DNA from: an uncultured Clostridia bacterium
Lineage (GTDB): Bacteria > Bacillota > Clostridia > TANB77 > CAG-508
DNA: 36,149 nucleotides
Reading direction: 5' to 3'
Assembly: GCA_944386205.1 (NCBI GenBank)
Contig: CALXAE010000004.1
Span: 1 to 36,149 of the forward strand
Shown here piece by piece: positions 1-8,214 of the stretch (within the stretch, counting starts at the first letter, position 1; each line of letters begins with the position of its first letter). The notes beneath the pieces were generated by a model that was given only the letters and a program-made list of their open reading frames with translations, did not search any database and was not told the origin of the DNA. Both the position numbers and the translations under genes were made by a program.

Positions 1-50
1 CACTTGTTTGCCATGCAAAAAAATAATATAATAAATTTATAAAAAAGTAC

Positions 51-80
51 TTGACAAAAATTAGATAGTCAAGTTATCAT
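51..80 (+). promoter_or_regulatory. Sigma-A-type promoter
   Basis: TTGACA at 51-56 and TATCAT at 75-80 are separated by 18 bases. The predicted start of transcription lies a few bases before the ribosome binding site of the small gene at 102. Confidence 0.55.
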
Positions 81-101
81 TAGAAAAAAGTAGGTGATAT
101 A

Positions 102-320
102 ATGAAAAAGAAAACAATAATATTCATAATAATAGTTATTTTGCTGATTTTGCTAATACCAATACCTATGCACTTAAATGATGGAGGAACAGTTGAATAT
201 AAAGCCATACTTTATAAAATATCAAATGTGCATAGATTAACAGGAGATTTAGAAAAAGAATATGAAGACGGAACTATAATAGAAATATTAGGATTTGAAG
301 TTTTTAATAATGTTAAATAA
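102..320 (+). CDS. Small membrane-anchored protein of unknown function
   Basis: I do not recognise this 72-residue protein. It starts with a short basic stretch (MKKK) followed by one hydrophobic segment at about residues 5-22, which could be a signal anchor or an uncleaved signal peptide. The remaining 50 residues are polar and acidic and would lie outside the membrane. A TAGGTGATA-like ribosome binding site lies just before the ATG, a good promoter lies at 51-80, and a hairpin terminator starts directly after the stop codon, so this looks like a genuine single-gene transcript. There are no cysteines or catalytic motifs to suggest a function. Confidence 0.6.
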   Translation: MKKKTIIFIIIVILLILLIPIPMHLNDGGTVEYKAILYKISNVHRLTGDLEKEYEDGTIIEILGFEVFNNVK

Positions 321-341
321 AAAGAGGCTTGGCCTCTTTTT
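321..341 (+). terminator. Rho-independent terminator
   Basis: AAAGAGGC (321-328) pairs with GCCTCTTT (332-339) around a 3-base loop and runs into a T stretch. It ends the transcript of the small gene at 102-320 and may also serve the convergent gene at 373-627. Confidence 0.8.
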
Positions 342-372
342 GTTTAAGGTAAATGCTTAATATTTATATTAC

Positions 373-627
373 TCAATTTTTTTCTTCTTTATCATTTTTA
401 GTCATTTTATAATAACCACAATATTTCTGGTAATCTTCATAAGTCCAATCTTTATCAGGAAGAACATAATTTGCAGTAGTATCATCTGATAAAGTATCAT
501 TTTCACCTGGTACATATTCTAATGTAATTGTTTCTGTATTTCCATTTGAAATATTATTTCCTTTACTTATTATTTTACAATAATATATCACATTTTTGTA
601 ATAGAATAAATAGTATTTAAAAATCAC
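373..627 (-). CDS. Hypothetical small protein (possibly degenerate)
   Basis: An 84-residue reading frame with a GTG start preceded by a TAGGTGA-like ribosome binding site. The N-terminus is rich in Tyr and Phe (about residues 3-18) and is hardly a clean membrane segment. The rest is acidic and ends in a Lys/Glu-rich tail. I recognise no family. The start is uncertain, and the frame could be the remnant of a longer secreted or membrane protein that lost its 5' end. It is convergent with the gene at 102-320. Confidence 0.35.
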   Translation of the reverse strand: MIFKYYLFYYKNVIYYCKIISKGNNISNGNTETITLEYVPGENDTLSDDTTANYVLPDKDWTYEDYQKYCGYYKMTKNDKEEKN

Positions 628-662
628 CTACACATTAAAAAAGCTTATTTTATGATTTTTTA

Positions 663-691
663 TTGAATTTTACATAAAATCATGATATAAT
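663..691 (+). promoter_or_regulatory. Promoter of the 819-3383 pair
   Basis: TTGAAT at 663-668, a 17-base spacer and TATAAT at 686-691, with a TGA extended -10 box just before it. The leader to the GTG at 819 is therefore about 120 bases long. Confidence 0.65.
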
Positions 692-759
692 TCTATTAAT
701 TATTTTGTTTATTTTTCGCGTTTTTTACGTGGAAAGACAAAATAAAATGTAAAATAAAG

Positions 760-810
760 AAGGAGGTTTAATGATTTAGCAGGTGTTTTTTCAAAATTGA
801 GAAAAGGAGG
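760..810 (+). promoter_or_regulatory. Two successive ribosome binding sites with a two-codon leader frame
   Basis: AAGGAGG at 760-766 is followed by ATG ATT TAG at 771-779, a start codon with a stop two codons later. A second strong site, AAAAGGAGG (802-810), then serves the GTG start at 819. A minimal start-stop leader can stall or reload ribosomes, but here its role is only a possibility. Confidence 0.3.
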
Positions 811-818
811 TTTTTCTA

Positions 819-2069
819 GTGTTAAAACTACTTGTACGGGACCTAGATATTTGTCGAGTCAGTAAGTTGCTGGTCAAAAATAAACTAAAAGCATCTATTA
901 CTGGTTCTGCAATTATCATTGATAGCGATGAGATTACCGATGAAGTGATTGATAACCTGTTTGAAAATGCTACTATCTTTTCGGCTCAAAACTATCACAC
1001 TAGCGATGATGCTACAAGTATGGTTACTGAAATGAAGGTCGAGGAAAAAGACACTTCTGTTGATGTTCCATATCAAGTGGCAGAAACAACCGAAGTTACT
1101 GTTGAGACTGTAACAAGTGAAACAGTAACAGACACACCAGTTGCTGAAAATACTGTAACAGGTAAAGCAACAACAGAGTTTTCAACCGAAACTCCGAAAT
1201 CTGCAAATAATTCAGATCAATCTGATGAAACAATAGATTCTGAATATTATGCAGAGAATAGTACCGATTTAGTTACACAAGAGGATGTTGAAGTTGTACA
1301 ATCTGAATCATCCAGGAGTAAAATTCCCAAATCAGAAATGGTTTATAGGGGGGAAGTTTACCAATGGGGCGAAGTTCGTGATAAAGAAGATGGAGAGGGG
1401 AAAATTAAAGAATGTGTAATTATCATTCAAAATGACTACCAGATGTCTGCTTCTGATGACACAATTGCCCTATTCTGTACCTCTCATTATGATAAACGAA
1501 CTCCAACTCAATTTTCCTTTGCATTAACCGAAGGAACTATGGTTGACTATAGTATGAACCGATTGGAATTATTTAACGGATGTACTATGTTTGTTGGTCA
1601 TATTAAAGGCATTAGCCGGAGACAACTTGGCGAGTATTTGGGAACGATGACATATTCGTTTATGAATACATTACAGCCTACGATTGACTTCTGTCTTGGA
1701 CTCAAAAGGTCTAGAACTGTTAACTGGGCTCAGTTGCAGATGCTTTCTACCATTAACATGGCAGATATGTTTGCAATTTCTGAATCTAGAATTAGCAATT
1801 CAGAAAAAGTAACTCAATTCTTAAAACTTTTCCACTTCGACATAACAAAAAATGGTATGGAATATGTCAAAAAATCCATCTTGGTTGCCTCGAGATTAGG
1901 AGATTATAGATTGGAAGATTTGGCCCAAATCATTGCAGAAAAAGAACAAGTCGAGGCTAGTGAAGTTCTTAGACTGATAGTAGCGAGAATTAAGGAAAAT
2001 TTCCATTTCAAAAAATCTCCTGCTATTTCGTTCATAAGACTAGTTGACAAATTATTAAGGAAAGGATGA
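819..2069 (+). CDS. MazF/PemK-like domain protein with Spo0A-C-like C-terminus (first of a pair)
   Basis: This 416-residue protein has a GTG start with AAAAGGAGG upstream. Residues 1-60 form a small alpha/beta-looking domain, and 75-170 are an acidic Thr/Glu/Val-rich linker. Residues 173-295 read like MazF/PemK: YRGEVY (176-181), VIIIQND (200-206), a Thr at 221 where MazF has its catalytic Thr, and KGISRRQL (263-270) where MazF has RTIDKQRL. The catalytic Arg of MazF (before VLVIQND) is Lys197 here. Residues 330-414 resemble the Spo0A effector domain (FLKLFHF..GMEYVKKSI, then PAISFIRLVDKLL). The codon use is less AT-rich than in the neighbours and includes two in-frame CGG codons, which suggests transfer. 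The gene at 2076 follows after 6 bases. The RNase role is doubtful; a DNA-binding role is inferred. Confidence 0.7.
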   Translation: MLKLLVRDLDICRVSKLLVKNKLKASITGSAIIIDSDEITDEVIDNLFENATIFSAQNYHTSDDATSMVTEMKVEEKDTSVDVPYQVAETTEVTVETVTSETVTDTPVAENTVTGKATTEFSTETPKSANNSDQSDETIDSEYYAENSTDLVTQEDVEVVQSESSRSKIPKSEMVYRGEVYQWGEVRDKEDGEGKIKECVIIIQNDYQMSASDDTIALFCTSHYDKRTPTQFSFALTEGTMVDYSMNRLELFNGCTMFVGHIKGISRRQLGEYLGTMTYSFMNTLQPTIDFCLGLKRSRTVNWAQLQMLSTINMADMFAISESRISNSEKVTQFLKLFHFDITKNGMEYVKKSILVASRLGDYRLEDLAQIIAEKEQVEASEVLRLIVARIKENFHFKKSPAISFIRLVDKLLRKG

Positions 2070-2075
2070 TGATTT

Positions 2076-3383
2076 ATGGATTTAAAGTTGAAAATTACTC
2101 AAAAGGAAGGCACTAGCATGTCGGGATTGATAAAGCAGATGTGTGGTTTAAAGTGTCGGATTAAGGTAGATATCGATGAAGGAGAATGCTCTATTGTGGG
2201 GATAGAAGATAACAGCGTCGAAAATGTAATAGACTCTATTGATGAGGCTTTTAACATTGTAGGTGTTGATATTGTTCCTACTGTTGAGGTTCCTGAACCT
2301 GAAGTACCTGTTGTTACAGAGGATTCCCTCGAAATTGCAAAAATCGAGTTCTCTAACAAATCAGTTGAAAACCGGGTTAATAAACTTATGAGAATTATTT
2401 ATTGGGCGATGTATTACAATAATGCTAGTTCTCGCGATATTTGCCAGTATCTGATGTCTACTGGTGTAGAAATCGCTATGAAGTATAATACTCATGAGAT
2501 AGTGAACTTCTCTATTGGAGATATTGTTAATTGCAATTTTGGTAATCACCTCAACGGCGAAATCTCTGGTGGACACGTACATGCCATTGTGTGCGATATT
2601 GATGATGAGGAGGGGACTTTCTATGCGGCGCCTATTACAAAGGAAAAACTGGAAGAAAATCCGCAGAAATATTTGAAGTTCAAGGCAAATCTGGATGTGG
2701 ATTATACTGTGTCCAAATATAATGGCGGAACGGTTCTTCTTAAAAAGGGTGGATACATCCGTCCTGAAAGGATCCAGGAAGTTGTAGGTACGGTTCGTCC
2801 CGAGTTTTTTGCCAGACTTTTGGAGGCATTGCCTGATACTATTCGTTTTTCTCATAATGATTATGCAGAAAAATATTCTGAAAAGTATGGTGATGTCGAG
2901 AACGATGACAGTATGTTGTTTGATGATACCGATGATGCTATTGGAGAGGAAACTTCCGATGTAGTTGCAACCGAAACGGCTAATGAAGAAAACTCTGGAG
3001 AAGGGAACACTAGCAAAGATGTGAAAAAAATTTCTGTAGAAGATTATGTAGCAGAACTTCTTGCAGTTCCTCTCGCTAATTTGGATAAATCCAAACCTAT
3101 TATGGAACAGGTTGATATGTTCCTTGATTGTATCGGATTCCAGACTACCGAGAAAATCATCAAACAGTCTTTTGTGGTTGCATGCGAAGACGAGAAAGTT
3201 ACCTACAAAAGTATCATCCTCGAGTTGCGTAATGTTTATCCTGAGATCAGTGAGAAAAGCATTAAAGAAACTATGAGAGAGGAATTCAAAAAATGGCTGA
3301 CTCTCTATCCCGAAGCAAAAGAGAAATACCCGAAGATTTCCTTTATGGTATTGCTCAAGGTTTTTGCTAGAAAGATGAGCTAA
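2076..3383 (+). CDS. MazF/PemK-like domain protein with Spo0A-C-like C-terminus (second of a pair)
   Basis: A 435-residue protein built like its upstream neighbour. Residues 1-65 are a small alpha/beta-looking domain and 66-85 a Pro/Val/Glu linker. Residues 145-255 are a PemK-like fold starting GDIVNCNFG (148-156), with GGHVHAIVC (165-173) in place of the usual GGVRPVLVI, so the catalytic Arg is not conserved. Residues 275-320 are an acidic linker. Residues 343-433 resemble the Spo0A effector domain (MFLDCIGF, then YPKISFMVLLKVFARKM). The PemK-like regions of the two proteins differ enough for distinct roles, perhaps in a heteromeric complex. The start codon lies 6 bases after the previous stop and uses AAGGATGATG inside that gene's end, so the two are translationally coupled. 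The gene ends in a strong terminator and uses CGG twice for Arg. Confidence 0.68.
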   Translation: MDLKLKITQKEGTSMSGLIKQMCGLKCRIKVDIDEGECSIVGIEDNSVENVIDSIDEAFNIVGVDIVPTVEVPEPEVPVVTEDSLEIAKIEFSNKSVENRVNKLMRIIYWAMYYNNASSRDICQYLMSTGVEIAMKYNTHEIVNFSIGDIVNCNFGNHLNGEISGGHVHAIVCDIDDEEGTFYAAPITKEKLEENPQKYLKFKANLDVDYTVSKYNGGTVLLKKGGYIRPERIQEVVGTVRPEFFARLLEALPDTIRFSHNDYAEKYSEKYGDVENDDSMLFDDTDDAIGEETSDVVATETANEENSGEGNTSKDVKKISVEDYVAELLAVPLANLDKSKPIMEQVDMFLDCIGFQTTEKIIKQSFVVACEDEKVTYKSIILELRNVYPEISEKSIKETMREEFKKWLTLYPEAKEKYPKISFMVLLKVFARKMS

Positions 3384-3416
3384 ATTAACTAAATTCTTAA
3401 AATGTTTTACATTTTA

Positions 3417-3449
3417 CTGTGTGGTGGAACCTTCTGCCACACAGTTTTT
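3417..3449 (+). terminator. Rho-independent terminator
   Basis: CTGTGTGG (3417-3424) pairs perfectly with CCACACAG (3437-3444) and is followed by a T5 run. It ends the two-gene transcript from 819. The following 230 bases to 3676 are AT-rich and I see nothing else in them. Confidence 0.9.
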
Positions 3450-3676
3450 CGATTCTTCTGATGATAGAATAGTGGATTTATGTCAAGTTTTTAAACACAT
3501 TTTTTTACGAATTTTTAATATGTAATTTTGTTTTTAAGGTGTTTTTCATTGAACTTTAATAACTATATATATTATTTTTATTTGTTTTTAATACATTTTG
3601 ATAGCTTGTCTATGTGTAAATATCCTCTTATCTTTCGTATGCTTCTAATATTTATACTAGCATAATTTTATTTATC

Positions 3677-6298
3677 TTATTTATCAGTGTATATTTTTAA
3701 AACAAATTTAGATATAGAATTTATAACAAGCATACTAACTAGAACACATATTATACAAGTTAAAATACTTTGCCACGAAATATACAAATTATATAAGAAT
3801 TTATTATTTAATTGATATTCTATTTTATATATGATTACAAAAATAATTATACCTAATATAATTCCTATAATTAATGAAATTATTGAATAATATAATGTTT
3901 CAAATCTTAACATTTTATTGAATTGCTTTTTTGTCATACCTAAAGTTTTTAATGCCATAAATTCTTTTCTTCTTGATATTATATTAGAAAATATACTATT
4001 AAATATATTTAAAAATGTGCAAATTCCTATTAATATCATGAAACTATATAAAAATACTTCCATAATAGTCCCTTTACTATCATTTGAATTATTTTGCTTT
4101 TCATAATTAATTCCAGCAATTTGATTTTCTTCTAAATAATTATCTATTTCATCAACATTAGTAGCTTCTAAATATAAATTTATCATATTATTAATATTAT
4201 ACACATTATTATTATAAAAATTTTTTTCTTGGTTTTCTATTTCATTTTCTATATCTTTTAATGTATTTTGGTTTACAAATACTGCAATAGGTGATGAATA
4301 TAAATCGTTAAAATCTATATAATCAAAATATCCATAAAAATTATCAGTAACTTTTTCAATTTTTAATTCTATATTTTTTATTGCTGAACTATTAGTTTCT
4401 AAATTTTTAATATTTTGTATGTTACTATCTAGTGCATTAATATTTTCATTAGTCAATAAATCAGTTATTAGAAATAATAATGTATCACCATCTTTATAAT
4501 TTGTTACATGAAAACTAGCATATTCTGGTAAATTAATATTATTTAATAATATACATTCTCCATCTTCTAACTCTTTAACGCCTACCTTTTCTAAAAAATC
4601 ATTATATTTATCATATTCTTCAATTGTAAAAATCGTGCAAGTTAATAGTGGCTTATTGCTATTATCTATATAATTATAAAATATTCCTTCTGGACATTTT
4701 TCTGAATTTAATAAATTCACTAATTCTTGATTTATCTTATCTTCTTCTATATTTAGGTGTAATTTTTTTATCTGCTCTTCTGTATAGTATGATTTTATTA
4801 AATTTTTGTCTTTTAAATCACTAATTACTTTTTCATATTGATCATTATCGTTTAGATAAATCATATAATTATAGTTTCTTTTATTATTTTTATTATATGC
4901 ATAAACATTAGTTATATAATTACTTCCAACAATAAAAACAATTACAGAAATTACTAATGAAAATATTATAGAATTAGTATTTCTTTTAGTTCTTTTCAAA
5001 TATTTGTATTCTATATCTGCTTCATTACTAATAAATTTGGATAGAAAATATTTTTTATTCTTTATATTTTTCTTAATGTTTATTTTATTTTCACCTTTTA
5101 TAGCTTCAATTGGTAAGATATTACTTATCTTTATAGCTGGTATAATTGATGATATAAATATTGTAATAAAAATAAATGCCATTGCAATTATAATATATTT
5201 AGCCGAAACATATATATTAAGTGGTATACTTGCACCCGCTACAAAAAAACTATAATCCTGCATAATTAAGTTATTTAATAAGTAAGTTATATTGTTTAAA
5301 ATAAGTGTAACAATTCCTAAACTTATTATGAATGATATAGGAATTGAAATTAAAGCTAAAATAAAAACTTCAAATAATATCATTTTACGAATATCATTCT
5401 TAGTACAACCTATTGAAAGCAATTCTCCAAATTCTTTTTTTCTGGAATCTAATAAAATGTTAAGAGTTGTATAAATTAAAACAACTGAAGAAATTGCTAC
5501 AACTAACAATAAAGTTATTCCAATTAAATAAAAAGATTCTTTAAAACTAGATTTTGATACTAATGAATAATTTAGTAATTCTTCATTATAAGAAATATTA
5601 TCTTTTGTAATTTCTAAATCTTTTACTATTTTTTCTCCTGTATTATATACATCACTTATATTGTTATTAGATATATATATGTCAATTAGACTTTCATCAG
5701 ATAAAAAATCTTCATCTAAATATGTAATGCCTCCAAATGTTAACTCAATCATTGAGCTTTCGTCATATTTACTTTCGTTTAAAATTCCAACTATTGTATA
5801 TTCTTTATTATTTAGATTAATCTTATCTCCAATTTTATATGAATTAGTGCCTAAATTGATTGTATTGCTATCAAGATTTGCATTTGAAATAACAATTTCG
5901 TCTGAAGTTCTTGGCAATCTTCCATCTCTTAAATTAGATGATAATAAATTGTTCATACTATTTTCGTCGTAAGAATATATATCCAAATATATAGAAAATA
6001 CACCTGCTGATGGTATGTTTATTTTTCCTATATTATATGTTTTCGATATTTCTTTTAGATCATAATTATCTTCTAATTTTTTATAATTTTTATATTCTAT
6101 GTTAGAAATTTTTGTATCCCAATTATCTTTTGCTAGTACAGAATTTATCATGTATTTTTGGTAACTTGATAAAAGTATTAAAATACAAAATACAGAAGTG
6201 ATAATAACGATTAGTCCAATTAATAGAGTTAGTGTTCTCTTTTTATTTTTGATTAAATTTCTAAAAGTGATTTTATTTAATATTTTAATTGTAATCAA
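3677..6298 (-). CDS. FtsX/MacB-type ABC transporter permease
   Basis: This 873-residue permease holds two FtsX-like halves. The first has an N-terminal membrane segment at about 20-48, an extracytoplasmic region at about 49-250 and three segments at about 255-400. The second has a segment at about 440-465, an extracytoplasmic region to about 745 and three segments at about 750-870. Both halves contain the FtsX-type run 'RRKEFMALKTLGMTKKQ' or its counterpart 'SRKKEFGELLSIGCTKND' just after a membrane segment. The gene lies 11 bases after its ATPase partner at 6310-6990 in one transcript. Such pairs export peptides or lipoproteins, or sense cell-envelope antibiotics; the substrate cannot be told here. 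No two-component genes flank it. Confidence 0.85.
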   Translation of the reverse strand: MITIKILNKITFRNLIKNKKRTLTLLIGLIVIITSVFCILILLSSYQKYMINSVLAKDNWDTKISNIEYKNYKKLEDNYDLKEISKTYNIGKINIPSAGVFSIYLDIYSYDENSMNNLLSSNLRDGRLPRTSDEIVISNANLDSNTINLGTNSYKIGDKINLNNKEYTIVGILNESKYDESSMIELTFGGITYLDEDFLSDESLIDIYISNNNISDVYNTGEKIVKDLEITKDNISYNEELLNYSLVSKSSFKESFYLIGITLLLVVAISSVVLIYTTLNILLDSRKKEFGELLSIGCTKNDIRKMILFEVFILALISIPISFIISLGIVTLILNNITYLLNNLIMQDYSFFVAGASIPLNIYVSAKYIIIAMAFIFITIFISSIIPAIKISNILPIEAIKGENKINIKKNIKNKKYFLSKFISNEADIEYKYLKRTKRNTNSIIFSLVISVIVFIVGSNYITNVYAYNKNNKRNYNYMIYLNDNDQYEKVISDLKDKNLIKSYYTEEQIKKLHLNIEEDKINQELVNLLNSEKCPEGIFYNYIDNSNKPLLTCTIFTIEEYDKYNDFLEKVGVKELEDGECILLNNINLPEYASFHVTNYKDGDTLLFLITDLLTNENINALDSNIQNIKNLETNSSAIKNIELKIEKVTDNFYGYFDYIDFNDLYSSPIAVFVNQNTLKDIENEIENQEKNFYNNNVYNINNMINLYLEATNVDEIDNYLEENQIAGINYEKQNNSNDSKGTIMEVFLYSFMILIGICTFLNIFNSIFSNIISRRKEFMALKTLGMTKKQFNKMLRFETLYYSIISLIIGIILGIIIFVIIYKIEYQLNNKFLYNLYISWQSILTCIICVLVSMLVINSISKFVLKIYTDK

Positions 6299-6309
6299 CC
6301 CCTTTTATC

Positions 6310-6990
6310 TTAGGTATTACTTTTATCTAAAATAATTTTTCCATCTTTTAATTCTAAAACCCTATCGGCTTGTTTGGCTATATCCAAATTATGTGTAGCA
6401 ATTATTAATGTTTGATTTAACTTTTTATTTAATTCTTTAAATAGTTTAACAATAGTTTCAGAATTTTTACTATCCAAATTTCCTGTTGGCTCATCTGCTA
6501 ATATTAAAGATGGTGAATATATCAAACTTCTACCAATTGCAACTCTTTGTTGCTGTCCTCCTGATAACTGACTTGGGAAAAATTTTCTTCTTTCTTCTAA
6601 ATCTAATATAGATATTATTGTATCTAACCTTTTAGGATTAACTTTTTTATGATCTAATAATACTGGTAAAGTAATATTTTCCTCTACATTTAAAGTTTGT
6701 ATTAAATTAAAAAATTGATAAATTATTCCTATTTTACTTCTTCTAAGTATTGCTAATTTATTTTCTGATAAATCAGATATATTAGATCCATCTAAATAAA
6801 CTTTTCCAGAAGATATTTTGTCAACTCCACCTAGTATATGAAGCAATGTAGACTTACCAGAGCCAGACGCCCCTATAACTGCTATAAATTCTCCTTTGTT
6901 TACCTTAAATGATACATTATCTAAAGCCTTTACAGAATAGTTTTCCATATTATAAATTTTAGATATATTTTCTACTTTCAAAATTTCCAT
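6310..6990 (-). CDS. ABC transporter ATPase, LolD/MacB type
   Basis: A 226-residue ATPase that powers the permease encoded just downstream. It shows Walker A GASGSGKST (40-48), the Q-loop in IIYQFFNL (89-96), the signature LSGGQQQR (142-149), Walker B LILADEPTG (162-170) and the switch His200. The Asn-Leu-Asp after DEPTG and the Phe-Asn-Leu near the Q-loop are typical of the LolD/MacB/BceA group. The length fits the family. The ATG start is supported by GGAGAG about 9 bases upstream. An extended -10 promoter and a possible response-regulator site lie at 7015-7063. Confidence 0.92.
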   Translation of the reverse strand: MEILKVENISKIYNMENYSVKALDNVSFKVNKGEFIAVIGASGSGKSTLLHILGGVDKISSGKVYLDGSNISDLSENKLAILRRSKIGIIYQFFNLIQTLNVEENITLPVLLDHKKVNPKRLDTIISILDLEERRKFFPSQLSGGQQQRVAIGRSLIYSPSLILADEPTGNLDSKNSETIVKLFKELNKKLNQTLIIATHNLDIAKQADRVLELKDGKIILDKSNT

Positions 6991-7014
6991 AAAAATCTCT
7001 CCAAATTTTTTTAT

Positions 7015-7063
7015 ATTATATCATATAAATAATGAAATATGAAACCTGTAACAGAACTGTAAA
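7015..7063 (-). promoter_or_regulatory. Promoter and possible operator of the FtsX-type transporter
   Basis: Read on the minus strand, TATAAT (7020-7015) has an extended TGA box and a weak -35 TTCATA (7043-7038) 17 bases away. Directly upstream, the plus strand shows CTGTAAC (7046-7052) and CTGTAAA (7057-7063), two near-identical copies 11 bases apart, i.e. one helical turn. Such direct repeats just upstream of -35 are typical of OmpR-family response regulators; the regulator is not in this window. Confidence 0.4.
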
Positions 7064-7165
7064 AATATTTTTATGCTCAAAAAAAACAGAGCAGGTCCGT
7101 CGTCCTTAATGTCCCACTTCATTTCGACTATCTAATGACATTTTTAAATAAAAAAATAAATAATA

Positions 7166-7194
7166 TTGAAATCAGTATCTATTTAATTTATAAT
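7166..7194 (+). promoter_or_regulatory. Promoter of the ABC-2 transporter operon
   Basis: TTGAAA (7166-7171), a 17-base spacer and TATAAT (7189-7194), followed by AGGAGAGGG before the ATG at 7217. Confidence 0.6.
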
Positions 7195-7216
7195 AAAAAT
7201 GAAATAGGAGAGGGAT

Positions 7217-8194
7217 ATGTTTAATTTAATAAAAAATGAACTAATAAAAATATTTAAGAGAAAAAATATTTACATATTATTTTTAATAGCAATCTTAATA
7301 GTTATTTTTTACAATATATTTGAAAAGTCTATTAGCAACAACATAATAAATATAGGTGAACAATATGTAAGAGCTTATAATCAAGACCAAGTATATCTTG
7401 AAAACTATGAAAACTTAAATATAGATGAAAGTTATACAGACATTTTAGAAAGAGTAAAATTAGAAGAATATGCTATAGAAAATAATATTAAATATAACAT
7501 TTTATTAAATACAGAAAATCAAAATGCTACTTTACCATCTGACGCAAGAATTTTGCTTATGAGATTTTTTAACAATTTTGATATAATCGTAATATTTATT
7601 ATTATTTATTTAGCAAGTACAATTATATATGAAGAATATAGTAGTGGGACAATAAAAAATCTTTTAGTAAAGCCTCATAGAAGAAGTACAATATTATTTT
7701 CTAAAATAATAACTACAATATTTGTTACACTATTTATAACAATTATAATTATTTTATTCCAATATTTAATAGGAGGAATTATATTTGGATTTGATAGTTA
7801 TTCATTAGATGCTATTAGATATAATCATATAACACAAAATATAGAGGTTATGAATTTAGGATATTATATGTTTATAATATTTGTATCAAAATTACCTATG
7901 TATTTATTAACAATTTTTGTTACATTACTTTTAAATATATTTATAAATAATATAGGAATTAATATTTTAATATCTTTAGGATTATATATATTAAGTAATA
8001 TAAATTTATTATTTAATAATATAACCAAATATTTATTTATATATAATTGGGATATCAGTAAATATATATTTGGAAATGTAGAAGCAATAAATAATAATAT
8101 CAATATGCCAATATTAATATCAAGTATTTGGATAATAGGAATTATTATAATATTGTTTGTTGGGTTTAGGCAAAAGGATATAGTTAATGAGTAA
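7217..8194 (+). CDS. ABC-2-type transporter permease
   Basis: A 325-residue membrane protein with one hydrophobic segment near residues 18-38, a polar extracytoplasmic loop to about 115, and five further segments to the C-terminus. The sequence 'IKNLLVKPHRRSTI', between the second and third segments, is typical of the cytoplasmic coupling region of ABC-2 permeases. It is a paralogue of the permease at 9113-10687: the N-termini (NLIKNELIKIFKRK against KLIENELIKIFKRK) and the KPH(R/K)RSTI, GFDSY and KLPMY segments match. It is first in a permease-ATPase-permease operon, a layout used for antimicrobial-peptide export or self-immunity. The substrate is unknown. Confidence 0.85.
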   Translation: MFNLIKNELIKIFKRKNIYILFLIAILIVIFYNIFEKSISNNIINIGEQYVRAYNQDQVYLENYENLNIDESYTDILERVKLEEYAIENNIKYNILLNTENQNATLPSDARILLMRFFNNFDIIVIFIIIYLASTIIYEEYSSGTIKNLLVKPHRRSTILFSKIITTIFVTLFITIIIILFQYLIGGIIFGFDSYSLDAIRYNHITQNIEVMNLGYYMFIIFVSKLPMYLLTIFVTLLLNIFINNIGINILISLGLYILSNINLLFNNITKYLFIYNWDISKYIFGNVEAINNNINMPILISSIWIIGIIIILFVGFRQKDIVNE

Positions 8195-8214
8195 AAAGGG
8201 GAATTAGATAAAAG

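Noticed and set aside
819..3383. Classical MazEF-type toxin-antitoxin locus
   Set aside because: The proteins are over 400 residues, there is no small antitoxin gene, and the catalytic Arg of MazF is not kept in either.
7075..7140. Possible small RNA or repeat remnant in the GC-richer patch between the divergent ABC operons
   Set aside because: Only a short ATGTC/GACAT match and no promoter-terminator pair; nothing supports a feature.
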